The notes: generated by a model from the letters alone, not told the origin. A DNA stretch of 12,239 nucleotides from Savagea sp. (GCA_030152265.1 JASLHQ010000049.1:1-12239), one strand, 5' to 3'. Positions 1 through 6,738 are shown, counted from the first letter of the stretch. Numbers and translations are program-made.

Positions 1-777
1 GAAGATACAATTCATCCTTTTCTCGTCGAATTAGGTGTTCAAACGAAAGACGGAAAAATCCGTGCATCGAAGCACGCAAAGTTCAAACAAATTAATCGGT
101 TCATCGAAATGGTGGACGATACTTTCCCCTATTTACCAACAGACCGTCCAATTCGAATTATTGACTTCGGTTCAGGTAAATCGTATTTAACATTTGCGCT
201 TTATCATTACTTAGTCGAAATTAAAAAGCGAGATGTGCGGATTACAGGACTCGACTTAAAAAAAGAAGTTATCGAACATTGTGAAAATATTGCTCGAAAG
301 TTAAACTACGAACAATTAAACTTTCAAATTGGTGATATTAGCGATTACGAAGAAGAGGCAGTTGACATGGTCATCACTTTACACGCTTGTGATGTCGCGA
401 CAGACCTTGCGCTCGCTCGAGCTGTCCATTGGGGTGCAAAAGTAATTATGAGCGTTCCTTGTTGCCAACACGAGCTTTTTGGACAACTTAATGCTCCTGC
501 GCTCGATGTTTTAACGAAGCATGGTATTTTAAAAGAACGATTCAGTGCTTTAGCAACCGATGCGATTCGAGCTCAATTGCTTCAACTTGTCGGATACGAT
601 GTTCAATTATTAGAATTCGTTGATTTAGAACATACACCTAAAAATATTTTAATTCGAGCATACGCTACAAATATTAAAGCGACGTCTCGAGATTTTGAAG
701 ACTATAAAAATTTCACTCAATTACTACAAGCTGAACCATTTTTAGAAACGGAGTTAAAAAAATTCGGAAGATTGTAA
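1..777 (+). CDS. Class I SAM-dependent methyltransferase (Methyltransf_32-like), 5' end cut by the window
   Basis: The reading frame is open from base 1, so the first in-frame ATG at 109 is probably internal. The 36 codons before it encode HPFLVELGV and KFKQINRFIE, typical of the N-terminal region of this family. Counting visible residues, a Rossmann-fold SAM-binding loop (IIDFGSGKSYLTF) is at about 54-66, an acidic strand end (ITGLDLK) at about 82-88, and a conserved VPCCQHEL segment about two thirds along. That PCC motif is shared with the Methyltransf_32 group, which also holds eukaryotic METTL25- and GSTCD-like proteins. The protein is probably soluble and cytoplasmic. No signal peptide or membrane segment is visible in the part present. 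The substrate is unknown; RNA is a reasonable guess from the relatives but the sequence does not show it. The stop codon is followed at once by the ribosome binding site of the next gene, so the two are probably co-transcribed. The family call is firm, the function is not. Confidence 0.85.
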   Translation, partial: EDTIHPFLVELGVQTKDGKIRASKHAKFKQINRFIEMVDDTFPYLPTDRPIRIIDFGSGKSYLTFALYHYLVEIKKRDVRITGLDLKKEVIEHCENIARKLNYEQLNFQIGDISDYEEEAVDMVITLHACDVATDLALARAVHWGAKVIMSVPCCQHELFGQLNAPALDVLTKHGILKERFSALATDAIRAQLLQLVGYDVQLLEFVDLEHTPKNILIRAYATNIKATSRDFEDYKNFTQLLQAEPFLETELKKFGRL

Positions 778-791
778 AGGGGGAATCTCGT

Positions 792-1250
792 ATGAAAACA
801 TTTAAAATGTTATCGATTCAAATCGTTGAAAATGATGAGTTTATTAGCTTTCCACTTATTGATGGTTTAATTATTAATCAAGAAAATAGTAGAGGTTCAT
901 GGGTGCTCGAACTGTTTTTAGAACGAAATCATCGTGCGCAGTTTGAAAGATGGAGTGAAGAAGAAACTTTATTAGAGGCACGTGTCGTTATTTCCTATCC
1001 TGATAACGAACCTGCAGGATTTATCGTCACGGTGGAAGATATGAAAAATATCGGTGAAGATGAAGTTTCTATTTTACTAAAAGGTAAACTAAAACGAGTA
1101 CGCGCTAAATATGCTGAGCAGTTGCTCGAACAATTACTGGACGATGGCTTCGATGGAATCGAATTACTCGAACAATTCGAAAAAAACATGAAAGAACGAC
1201 CCCGACTTAAAATTGATAAACAACTGTATCGCGAACAGAAAAAAAACTAA
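792..1250 (+). CDS. ywpF: YwpF-like family protein
   Basis: This encodes a 152-residue soluble protein without membrane segments or signal peptide. The start is set by a strong ribosome binding site (AAAGGGGGAA, 776-785) that overlaps the preceding stop codon and lies about 7 bases before the ATG. The N-terminus (MKTFKMLSIQIVEND), the phrase DGLIINQEN at about residues 25-33 and an acidic C-terminal half (LLEQLLDDGFDGIELLEQF) recall the YwpF family of Bacillales. In Bacillus subtilis ywpF lies in the same neighbourhood as fabZ (ywpB). The biochemical function of YwpF is unknown and no catalytic motif is visible. The C-terminal part is likely helical, with leucines and charged residues alternating. 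It probably forms a transcription unit with the upstream methyltransferase gene and ends 4 bases before a bidirectional hairpin. The assignment rests on remembered family features and on neighbourhood. Confidence 0.7.
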   Translation: MKTFKMLSIQIVENDEFISFPLIDGLIINQENSRGSWVLELFLERNHRAQFERWSEEETLLEARVVISYPDNEPAGFIVTVEDMKNIGEDEVSILLKGKLKRVRAKYAEQLLEQLLDDGFDGIELLEQFEKNMKERPRLKIDKQLYREQKKN

Positions 1251-1297
1251 AAGAAAGACGCTTATACAATTTTATTAAACTGTGTATAAGCGTCTTT
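1240..1297. terminator. Bidirectional intrinsic terminator between convergent genes
   Basis: A perfect 15-bp stem is formed by AAAGACGCTTATACA (1254-1268) and its complement (1283-1297), with a 14-base loop. On the minus strand the stem is followed by a T-rich run (complement of 1240-1253), so it should end the 129-residue protein gene well. On the plus strand the only T run is the end of the stem, followed by A and TC, so termination after the ywpF-like gene may be weaker. Its position between two convergent stop codons (1250 and 1315) supports a shared role. Confidence 0.85.
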
Positions 1298-1314
1298 ATC
1301 ATATGATACATCTA

Positions 1315-1704
1315 TTAATTTTTATTTTTCATACGCATCAATTTATTTTCAACATACGTCGCTTCTGCTTTACATGTGTAATCGAAATGTGTTCCTAATT
1401 CTTCTTGTAATACTTCGATTGCAGCAATTTGCTCTTCAGACGGTGGGTCTGTTAACATTTTTAAAATGACTTCATTAATACGAACAGCCATATCTTCATG
1501 AAACTGTGGATCCTCTTTCTGCTCTGCAGATAATGTTTCATACCAAAGCGCACGTTCATTAATGTATTCTTTCCACGACATTAAATAATCTTCAATATCA
1601 TATGCATCTTCATCCCAATCAATTCGCTCCATATACTGCTCATACGTTTGCGAAATCGATCGTGTAATACTGCTTTTAATATTCGGTGATAATTCTTTAA
1701 ACAT
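1315..1704 (-). CDS. Uncharacterised 129-residue acidic protein
   Basis: I do not recognise this protein. It is real by several signs: a strong ribosome binding site (GGAGGT, complement of 1715-1720) 10 bases before the ATG, tight placement 50 bases after fabZ on the same strand, and a good terminator right behind it. It has no signal peptide, membrane segment or cysteine-rich zinc motif; a single cysteine lies near residue 112. It looks all-helical and soluble. The N-terminal 60 residues are rich in tyrosine, tryptophan and acidic residues (for example YEQYMERIDWDEDAYDIEDY); a middle part follows (MAVRINEVILKMLTDPPSEEQ) and then a basic tail (NKLMRMKNKN). By position it is the last gene of the mbl-flhO-flhP-fabZ operon, though a weak hairpin in the gap leaves room for separate control. 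No function is proposed. Confidence 0.75.
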   Translation of the reverse strand: MFKELSPNIKSSITRSISQTYEQYMERIDWDEDAYDIEDYLMSWKEYINERALWYETLSAEQKEDPQFHEDMAVRINEVILKMLTDPPSEEQIAAIEVLQEELGTHFDYTCKAEATYVENKLMRMKNKN

Positions 1705-1728
1705 TTAATCGTTTACCTCCCAAAGGTG

Positions 1729-1750
1729 ATTCGAAAAAAATTGTTCGAAT
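1729..1750. repeat. Short inverted repeat between fabZ and the 129-residue protein gene
   Basis: ATTCGAA (1729-1735) and TTCGAAT (1744-1750) can pair over 7 bp with an 8-base A-rich loop. On the minus strand no T run follows the stem, so it is a poor terminator. It may modestly reduce read-through or protect the fabZ transcript end. The role is a guess; the repeat itself is seen directly. Confidence 0.4.
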
Positions 1751-1754
1751 GTTA

Positions 1755-2195
1755 TTACATCTCACTTTGTACAGGTCCTAAAGCGAATGTAATTTCAGCT
1801 TCACATGCAACTTCTCCATCGACCGTGGCGATTGCCTTCCCTTTGCCAATCGTTCCACGTAAGCGCGTAATTTCTACTTGTAAATCTAGACGGTCTCCAG
1901 GAATGACTTGACGTTTAAAACGACAACTGTCGATACCTGCAAAAAATGCGAGACGGCCATGATTTTCCTCTTTTTTCAATAAAGCGACAGCCCCTACTTG
2001 TGCTAGCGCTTCAACAATGAGTACTCCTGGCATTACGGGATAGTTTGGGAAGTGTCCATTGAAAAACTCTTCATTTACAGATACATTTTTATAACCAACT
2101 GCTCGTTTTCCTTCTTCTAACTCCGTCACACGATCGACAAGTAAAAAAGGATAGCGATGCGGAATAATTTGTTGTATCTCTGTTGCGTTTAGCAT
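1755..2195 (-). CDS. fabZ: (3R)-hydroxyacyl-[acyl-carrier-protein] dehydratase FabZ
   Basis: FabZ removes water from (3R)-hydroxyacyl-ACP to give trans-2-enoyl-ACP in the elongation cycle of type II fatty acid synthesis, in the cytoplasm. The 146-residue protein shows the hot-dog fold signature: PHRYPFLLVDR at 12-22, the NGHFP loop with the catalytic histidine at 48, and PGVLIVEALAQ with the catalytic glutamate at 62. The 14-residue spacing between the two catalytic residues matches the family. The frame is open 34 codons further upstream, but that extension runs into the preceding gene and does not look like FabZ. The ATG at 2195 gives the usual N-terminus (MLNATEIQQIIPHRYPF) and has a modest AGGTG site (complement of 2205-2209) 9 bases upstream. 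It lies 25 bases after the epuA-like gene, so it is probably translated from the mbl-flhO-flhP operon transcript. Two TAA codons in a row end it. Confidence 0.96.
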   Translation of the reverse strand: MLNATEIQQIIPHRYPFLLVDRVTELEEGKRAVGYKNVSVNEEFFNGHFPNYPVMPGVLIVEALAQVGAVALLKKEENHGRLAFFAGIDSCRFKRQVIPGDRLDLQVEITRLRGTIGKGKAIATVDGEVACEAEITFALGPVQSEM

Positions 2196-2220
2196 AATTA
2201 TTAACACCTGCACTTTTTCA

Positions 2221-2508
2221 TTATTCAGCTCCGCGATAAATATCAAAAATATGTTGCCAAGTATCTTTTTTAAATACGTCGAGAGCTGCTCCGTCACCTA
2301 ACACACTATAACCTATCATTGTGCCTACCACTACTGCTATGATTGCTAAAATGAGGACGATGCCTACACGAGCTAAAATCGGGATTTTTCGTACTTTCTT
2401 CCATTGTTCTCGAATATCTTCTTGCCCGTCTAACGGGACGTCTTCATATTCTTCTTGTAGTGGACGATTTTTATGACGCGTTCGGCGTTCTTTTCTCGTT
2501 TCTGTCAT
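2221..2508 (-). CDS. EpuA-like small membrane protein (often annotated as RNA polymerase subunit beta)
   Basis: This is a 95-residue protein. It has a charged cytoplasmic N-terminus (about residues 1-45, starting with basic residues MTETRKERRTRHKNR), one hydrophobic helix at about 47-69, and a short outside tail. The tail carries the conserved pattern GDG..LDVFKKDTWQHI (71-87). This layout is that of the EpuA family (Pfam EpuA), which databases frequently label DNA-directed RNA polymerase subunit beta. Nothing in the sequence resembles a catalytic polymerase subunit, so the label should not be read literally. With a positive N-terminus and a single helix it is probably an Nin-Cout membrane protein. 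The start has a GAGG site (complement of 2516-2519) 7 bases upstream, 18 bases after flhP. Its job is not established; the operon hints at cell-envelope work. Confidence 0.85.
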   Translation of the reverse strand: MTETRKERRTRHKNRPLQEEYEDVPLDGQEDIREQWKKVRKIPILARVGIVLILAIIAVVVGTMIGYSVLGDGAALDVFKKDTWQHIFDIYRGAE

Positions 2509-2526
2509 CCTTATTCCTCACTTTGT

Positions 2527-3384
2527 TTAACGAACATTGTTAATGATGCCTAACATTTGATCTGCTAATGTTACAGTGCGAGCATTCATTTGATACGAAC
2601 GTTGCGTATTAATGAGCTCTGTTAATTCTTTTTCCAGTCGGACGTTAGACATTTCTAAAGCTCCTTGTTCAATTCCAATCGCTTCCCGTTCGGCAGGAGT
2701 AATTAAATCTGTTAACACTTCTCCAAGTGGAAATTCGAGTGTCTCAAAATTATCTGGAATCGTTAAGTTACCTGCTGGTAAACGTTTCATCAAATCTGGA
2801 CGATCGACACGTGTAATTTGCAGTTGATGTGTTTCGATTCTACCGTCACTAAACTGAATTTGCAACTCTCCACCATCTTTAATAGAAAGACTTTGGAAAT
2901 CTTCATCGAAACGAATTTGTTGATCACCTAATGCAAGAACAGGATGTCCTTCTTCATTAACTAAAAGCATCGTACCATCATTTTCCGGCTGTGCATAGAA
3001 ATTTCCTTTACGCGTCAAAACGATATCGTAAACGTTTCGACCGCCTGCTTGTTCATTCGTCGTTTGAATATTGAAGTATTGTTTAGGCTCTTTTAACACG
3101 AAATCGAGTGTTCGATCTGTCGTTTGAATAGCTCCTTGTTTCCAGTTCACTTTTGAATGTCCAACCATCGCTCCAACGCCGTAACGAATTCCTAGTGGGG
3201 ATTGTCTTGGCGATTGCGTATCTCCTTTATCATTGCGAAACTGTTGATAAAGCATCTCTTGGAATGATACTTGCTCTGCTTTATATCCATGCGTATTGAC
3301 GTTCGCTACGTTATGTCCGATGATATCCAATTCTTGCTGAATCTGTCCCATCGTATTGGCAGCGGTCACCATCGTTCTAATCAT
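2527..3384 (-). CDS. flhP: Flagellar hook-basal body rod protein FlhP (FlgG/FlgF family)
   Basis: This encodes a 285-residue axial protein of the flagellar rod. It has the N-terminal rod domain found in this family, with DIIGHNVANVNTHGYKA matching the NxxANxxTxGYK/F signature at about residues 20-36. A middle beta-rich part follows, and then the C-terminal coiled region (EMSNVRLEKELTELINTQRSYQ, MNARTVTLADQMLGIINNVR) that packs with the N-terminus in the assembled filament. It is exported by the flagellar type III apparatus, so the lack of a cleaved signal peptide is expected. Two ATG codons lie close together, at 3390 and 3384. The GAGGAG site (3393-3398) is only 2 bases from the first but 8 from the second, so 3384 is preferred and the protein starts MIRTMVTAAN. 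It lies 15 bases after flhO; the pair is conserved next to mbl in Bacillales. Confidence 0.9.
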   Translation of the reverse strand: MIRTMVTAANTMGQIQQELDIIGHNVANVNTHGYKAEQVSFQEMLYQQFRNDKGDTQSPRQSPLGIRYGVGAMVGHSKVNWKQGAIQTTDRTLDFVLKEPKQYFNIQTTNEQAGGRNVYDIVLTRKGNFYAQPENDGTMLLVNEEGHPVLALGDQQIRFDEDFQSLSIKDGGELQIQFSDGRIETHQLQITRVDRPDLMKRLPAGNLTIPDNFETLEFPLGEVLTDLITPAEREAIGIEQGALEMSNVRLEKELTELINTQRSYQMNARTVTLADQMLGIINNVR

Positions 3385-3392
3385 CGTCATCG

Positions 3393-3398
3393 CTCCTC
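3393..3398 (-). promoter_or_regulatory. Ribosome binding site that decides the flhP start
   Basis: GAGGAG (complement of 3393-3398) leaves 2 bases to the ATG at 3390 and 8 bases to the ATG at 3384. Only the second spacing is workable, so flhP should be read two codons shorter than its longest frame. Confidence 0.75.
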
Positions 3399-3399
3399 A

Positions 3400-4230
3400 C
3401 TAATTAATACGTCCTAATTCAACAGCTTTTTCCATACTGCGATCATAAGCTTGTAACACTTTAGAATTCGCTTCGAATGCACGATATGCTGTCATCATAT
3501 CTGTCATCGTGCGGCCTGCATCAACGTTCGAACCTTCCACATATCCTTGCTGTATATTATAATACATGTTCACTTCTTCTTGGGAAATGTCTACTAATTG
3601 TTCGCCTTCTGGATGTACAAAAATACCGTTGTCTTGTTTAATTAATGTCGATGGATTTTGACTGAACGCGATTCCTAATACTTGTCCTGTTTCAGAAATC
3701 CGACCATCTGAATCGATTGTGAAATCATCATTTGTCAATTGAATTCGCTCTCCATCCGAGTCCAATACATAGGCTCCGTAAGATGTAATGAGCTCACGGT
3801 TTGGGCCGAGTGCAAAACTACCGTTACGCGTATACTGCTCCTCCCCATTCGGACCTTCGATACGGAAGAAAAATGTTCCCTTCTCTCCAGTCTCTGGATC
3901 TGTTGTCGCCCAAATATCAACGAGAGCTACATCTGTCGGCAATTCCGTTGCTAACAATGAACCTTGAATGAAATTTGGTAAGGTCTCTTGCATATAAACT
4001 CCTGTCGAGAGTTCTCCAACAGGTACTAAGCCGCGTCGGTGTAACGGATGTTGAGTTGGCAAACTTTGTTCATCTAGACGTGCTAACAACATTTCAGGAA
4101 ATGAGCGAATTGTCGCACGGTCCTCTTTAAACCCAGGAGTGCGCGCATTCGATAAGTTGTTTGCTAAAAGTTCCGTACGACGTTGTTGTGCAATCATCCC
4201 TGAACCTGCTGTATAAAATCCTTTAAACAT
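3400..4230 (-). CDS. flhO: Flagellar hook-basal body rod protein FlhO (FlgG/FlgF family)
   Basis: This 276-residue rod protein is a paralogue of the FlhP gene product. The N-terminus (MFKGFYTAGSGMIAQQRRTE, then LLANNLSNARTPGFK) is the classic flagellar rod domain. The C-terminus carries QQGYVEGSNVDAGRTMTDMM and TAYRAFEANSKVLQAYDRSM, the conserved FlgG/FlgF closing motif (SNVD ... RAFEANxKVLQ). Between them is a variable beta-rich domain with a YTRNGSF segment, also typical of the family. The product is exported by the flagellar secretion system and placed in the distal rod. The start has an AAGGTGAG site (complement of 4236-4243) 5 bases before the ATG, just after the mbl stop codon (16-base gap). 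No SigD-type promoter is visible in that gap, so transcription probably comes from the mbl promoter. The presence of flhO and flhP suggests a flagellated organism. Confidence 0.93.
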   Translation of the reverse strand: MFKGFYTAGSGMIAQQRRTELLANNLSNARTPGFKEDRATIRSFPEMLLARLDEQSLPTQHPLHRRGLVPVGELSTGVYMQETLPNFIQGSLLATELPTDVALVDIWATTDPETGEKGTFFFRIEGPNGEEQYTRNGSFALGPNRELITSYGAYVLDSDGERIQLTNDDFTIDSDGRISETGQVLGIAFSQNPSTLIKQDNGIFVHPEGEQLVDISQEEVNMYYNIQQGYVEGSNVDAGRTMTDMMTAYRAFEANSKVLQAYDRSMEKAVELGRIN

Positions 4231-4246
4231 AAAGTCTCACCTTCTT

Positions 4247-5224
4247 TTACTTCATATTTTCGAGTAAAATCCCCGTGCCTGTTGCAACACAATTCAACGG
4301 GTTCTCTGAAACGAATACAGGTACGAGAAGCTTTTCTGAAAGGAGCATATCTAAGCCGTCTAACATCGCTCCACCACCTGTTAAGAAAATACCACAGTCT
4401 ATAATATCCGCTGATAATTCTGGTGGTGTTTTTTCCAATACTGATTTTGCCGCCTGAATGATTAATTGAATCGATTCTTCCAATGCTTCACTCACTTCAT
4501 CACTCGAAACTTCCACCGTTCTTGGTAAACCGGTCACCATATCTCGCCCACGTATTTCGAGTATATCTTGACGGTTTCCTGGAAGCACTGTACCGATTTC
4601 TAGTTTAATATTTTCTGCAGTACGTTCCCCTATTAATAATTTATATTTGTTTTTTATGTAATTTGTAATTTCACGATCGAATACATCTCCTGCTACTTTA
4701 ATCGATTTAGACGTTACGATATCGCCCATCGACATAACAGCTACATCTGTCGTTCCACCACCGATATCGATAATCATATTACCACTCGGTTGGAAAATAT
4801 CCATCCCAGCCCCGATAGCAGCTACTTTCGGTTCTTCCTCTAAATGAATCTTTTTCCCACCTGATTTTTCTGCTGCTTGACGAATCGCTTTTTGTTCCAC
4901 TGTCGTTACATTTGTTGGACAACAAATTAAAATGCGTGGTTTTGAAAAGAATCCTTTTACGTTTAATTTATCTAAAAAATGACTAAGTAAAGCTTCTGTC
5001 ATATCAAAATCAGCAATAACTCCGTCGCGCATCGGGCGAATCGCGATAATATTTCCAGGAGTTCGACCTACCATTCGATGTGCTTCTTCTCCAACTGCTA
5101 ACACTTTATTCGTTGTTTTATCAATCGCTACAACTGCTGGTTCATTTAAAACGACTCCTTGCCCTTTCATATGAATGAGCACGTTTGCTGTTCCGAGGTC
5201 TATCCCGATATCTTTGGCAAACAT
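4247..5224 (-). CDS. mbl: MreB-family cell-shape actin homologue Mbl
   Basis: Mbl forms membrane-associated filaments that guide lateral wall synthesis in rod-shaped cells. The 325-residue protein has the full actin-fold set: phosphate-1 loop DIGIDLGTAN (5-14), phosphate-2 DIGGGTTD (153-160) and the adenosine loop LTGGGAML (281-288). Stretches such as LNVKGFFSKPRILICCPTNV and EEEPKVAAIGAGM fit the Mbl branch, and so does the place next to flhO-flhP. MreB and MreBH are close alternatives. The frame could begin at a GTG at 5245, but that codon lies inside the GGAAGGGG ribosome binding site. The ATG at 5224 gives the family N-terminus MFAKDIGIDLG and is preferred. It has its own likely promoter (5290-5318), and a terminator isolates it from murA. 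It opens the operon with flhO, flhP, the epuA-like gene and fabZ. In Bacillus subtilis spoIIID lies just upstream; it is missing here. Confidence 0.95.
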   Translation of the reverse strand: MFAKDIGIDLGTANVLIHMKGQGVVLNEPAVVAIDKTTNKVLAVGEEAHRMVGRTPGNIIAIRPMRDGVIADFDMTEALLSHFLDKLNVKGFFSKPRILICCPTNVTTVEQKAIRQAAEKSGGKKIHLEEEPKVAAIGAGMDIFQPSGNMIIDIGGGTTDVAVMSMGDIVTSKSIKVAGDVFDREITNYIKNKYKLLIGERTAENIKLEIGTVLPGNRQDILEIRGRDMVTGLPRTVEVSSDEVSEALEESIQLIIQAAKSVLEKTPPELSADIIDCGIFLTGGGAMLDGLDMLLSEKLLVPVFVSENPLNCVATGTGILLENMK

Positions 5225-5235
5225 TTTGTTAATTA

Positions 5236-5243
5236 CCCCTTCC
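5236..5243 (-). promoter_or_regulatory. Ribosome binding site that decides the mbl start
   Basis: GGAAGGGG (complement of 5236-5243) overlaps the upstream GTG at 5245 and lies 11 bases before the ATG at 5224. This rules out the longer seven-codon extension. Confidence 0.7.
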
Positions 5244-5289
5244 ACTCATCGTATTCTCTCGTCTGTATATTTTGACTTCCTAACTATTA

Positions 5290-5318
5290 ATTGTACCATA
5301 TTTCACCTCATTTGACAG
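5290..5318 (-). promoter_or_regulatory. Likely SigA-type promoter of the mbl operon
   Basis: On the minus strand CTGTCA (complement of 5313-5318, 4 of 6 to TTGACA) and TACAAT (complement of 5290-5295, 5 of 6 to TATAAT) are separated by exactly 17 bases. Transcription would begin near 5283 and give a leader of about 60 bases. The promoter lies downstream of the murA terminator, just where an independent start for the mbl operon is needed. Confidence 0.55.
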
Positions 5319-5365
5319 ATGATTCTCGATGTTTTCAAGCGAGACATATTCATCATACAATGAGG

Positions 5366-5405
5366 AAAAAGCTGTTTTGACAAAATTTATTTGTTCAAAA
5401 CAGCT
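5366..5405 (-). terminator. Intrinsic terminator after murA
   Basis: An 11-bp stem (5370-5380 with 5395-5405) continues inward by about 4 bp after a one-base bulge. On the minus strand it is followed by a run of five T (complement of 5366-5370). It lies 22 bases past the murA stop codon and separates murA from the mbl operon. Confidence 0.88.
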
Positions 5406-5426
5406 CTAGTTTTCATGTTTTCTTAC

Positions 5427-6725
5427 TTAACGAGCGAAGTGCACAATTTTTTTATGTTGAGGATCGGTCGTTCTACTAATGTTTGCCCCTAAAGCGCGTA
5501 ATTTTTTATGGAAGTCGACATAACCACGATCTAAATGCTCTAGTTCTGTTACACGTGTAATGCCTTCTGCTACAAGACCAGCTAAAATGAGTGATGCAGC
5601 TGCACGTAAATCAGTTGCAGCAACCTCTGCTCCTTGTAATCGGCTCGGTCCTGTGACGATGACTGAACGTCCTTCAATTTTCGCATTTGCATTCATACGG
5701 CGGAACTCTTCAACATGCATGAAACGATTTTCGAAAACAGTTTCTGTTAAAATCGCTGTTCCTTCTGCAACGAGCATTAAAGCCATCATTTGCGACTGCA
5801 TATCTGTTGGGAATCCTGGGTGAGGCATCGTTTTAATATCAACAGCTTTTAGTGGATGTTGCGCTTTTACACGAACACCTTCACCTTCTTCTGTAATTTC
5901 GACACCCATTTCACGCAATTTCGATACGAGTGCTGTACTATGTTCAATCAATGTATTTTCAATAAAAATATCGCCACCTGTAATAGCTGCTGCAACCATA
6001 AACGTGCCTGCTTCAATACGATCTGGAATGATATAATGTGTCGTTCCGTGAAGCTTTTCCACACCTTCGATGCGAATCGTATCTGTACCTGCACCGATGA
6101 CACGACCACCCATTTCATTAATAAAGTTTGCTAAATCTACAATTTCAGGCTCTTTAGCTGCATTTTCTAAAATAGTCGTTCCATCAGCAAGTGCTGCTGC
6201 TGTCATAATATTTTCTGTCGCACCTACACTTGGGAAATCTAAATAAATACGCGCTCCTTTTAAACGACCTTCAGAACGAGCTTCAACGTATCCGTTTCCA
6301 AAAGTAATCTCTGCTCCCATCGCTTCGAATCCTTTTAAATGTTGATCAATTGGACGTGAACCAATTGCACATCCACCTGGCATTGCGACACGTGCAAAGC
6401 CGGTACGTGATAAAATAGGACCCATCACTAAAATAGAGGCGCGCATTTTACGTACAAATTCAAATTGTGCTTCATTAGCAAGTTTATTTGAAGCGTCAAT
6501 ATGTAATTCATTCTGTTCAGGATAATGTGTCACATCTGCGCGTAAACTTTTCAATACTTGGCTGATGGTATGGACGTCTGATAAGTTCGGTACGTCTTTA
6601 ATAATTTGTTTTCCTTCTGATGCGAGTAAAGCGGCTGCTAAAATAGGTAACACAGCATTTTTAGCACCTTCAACACGTACCGTCCCCTCTAAACGCTGTC
6701 CACCTTGAATAATAATTTTGTCCAA
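5427..6725 (-). CDS. murA: UDP-N-acetylglucosamine 1-carboxyvinyltransferase MurA
   Basis: MurA transfers enolpyruvate from phosphoenolpyruvate to UDP-GlcNAc, the first committed step of peptidoglycan synthesis, in the cytoplasm. The 432-residue protein is full length. Visible active-site residues are Lys22 in EGAKNA, Cys119 in MPGGCAIGSRPIDQH (the residue attacked by fosfomycin in the family), Asp308 in FPTDMQSQ, Arg374 in TDLRAA and Arg400 in LDRGY. The start codon is TTG, backed by a strong GGAGGGA site (6732-6738) about 6 bases upstream. The next Met codon lies far inside the protein. Low-GC Gram-positives often carry two murA copies. The place between ywzB and mbl marks this as the murAA-type (main) copy, by inference from synteny. 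It has its own likely promoter upstream and a strong terminator, so it is probably a single-gene unit. The neighbouring mbl fits a wall-synthesis theme. Confidence 0.97.
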   Translation of the reverse strand: MDKIIIQGGQRLEGTVRVEGAKNAVLPILAAALLASEGKQIIKDVPNLSDVHTISQVLKSLRADVTHYPEQNELHIDASNKLANEAQFEFVRKMRASILVMGPILSRTGFARVAMPGGCAIGSRPIDQHLKGFEAMGAEITFGNGYVEARSEGRLKGARIYLDFPSVGATENIMTAAALADGTTILENAAKEPEIVDLANFINEMGGRVIGAGTDTIRIEGVEKLHGTTHYIIPDRIEAGTFMVAAAITGGDIFIENTLIEHSTALVSKLREMGVEITEEGEGVRVKAQHPLKAVDIKTMPHPGFPTDMQSQMMALMLVAEGTAILTETVFENRFMHVEEFRRMNANAKIEGRSVIVTGPSRLQGAEVAATDLRAAASLILAGLVAEGITRVTELEHLDRGYVDFHKKLRALGANISRTTDPQHKKIVHFAR

Positions 6726-6731
6726 CAGTAG

Positions 6732-6738
6732 TCCCTCC
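6732..6738 (-). promoter_or_regulatory. Ribosome binding site supporting the TTG start of murA
   Basis: GGAGGGA (complement of 6732-6738) lies 6 bases before the TTG at 6725. The TTG gives the standard MurA N-terminus with the catalytic lysine at position 22, so the rare start codon is credible. Confidence 0.8.

Noticed and set aside
995..1189. Open frame on the minus strand inside the ywpF-like gene
   Set aside because: It lies wholly within a well-supported gene, is serine-rich in the way antisense frames often are, and has no convincing ribosome binding site.
2196..2297. 34-codon N-terminal extension of FabZ
   Set aside because: It overlaps the end of the epuA-like gene, has no family resemblance, and the ATG at 2195 gives the standard FabZ N-terminus.
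5560..6134. Open frames on the plus strand inside murA
   Set aside because: They are antisense to a full-length conserved enzyme and encode no recognisable protein.
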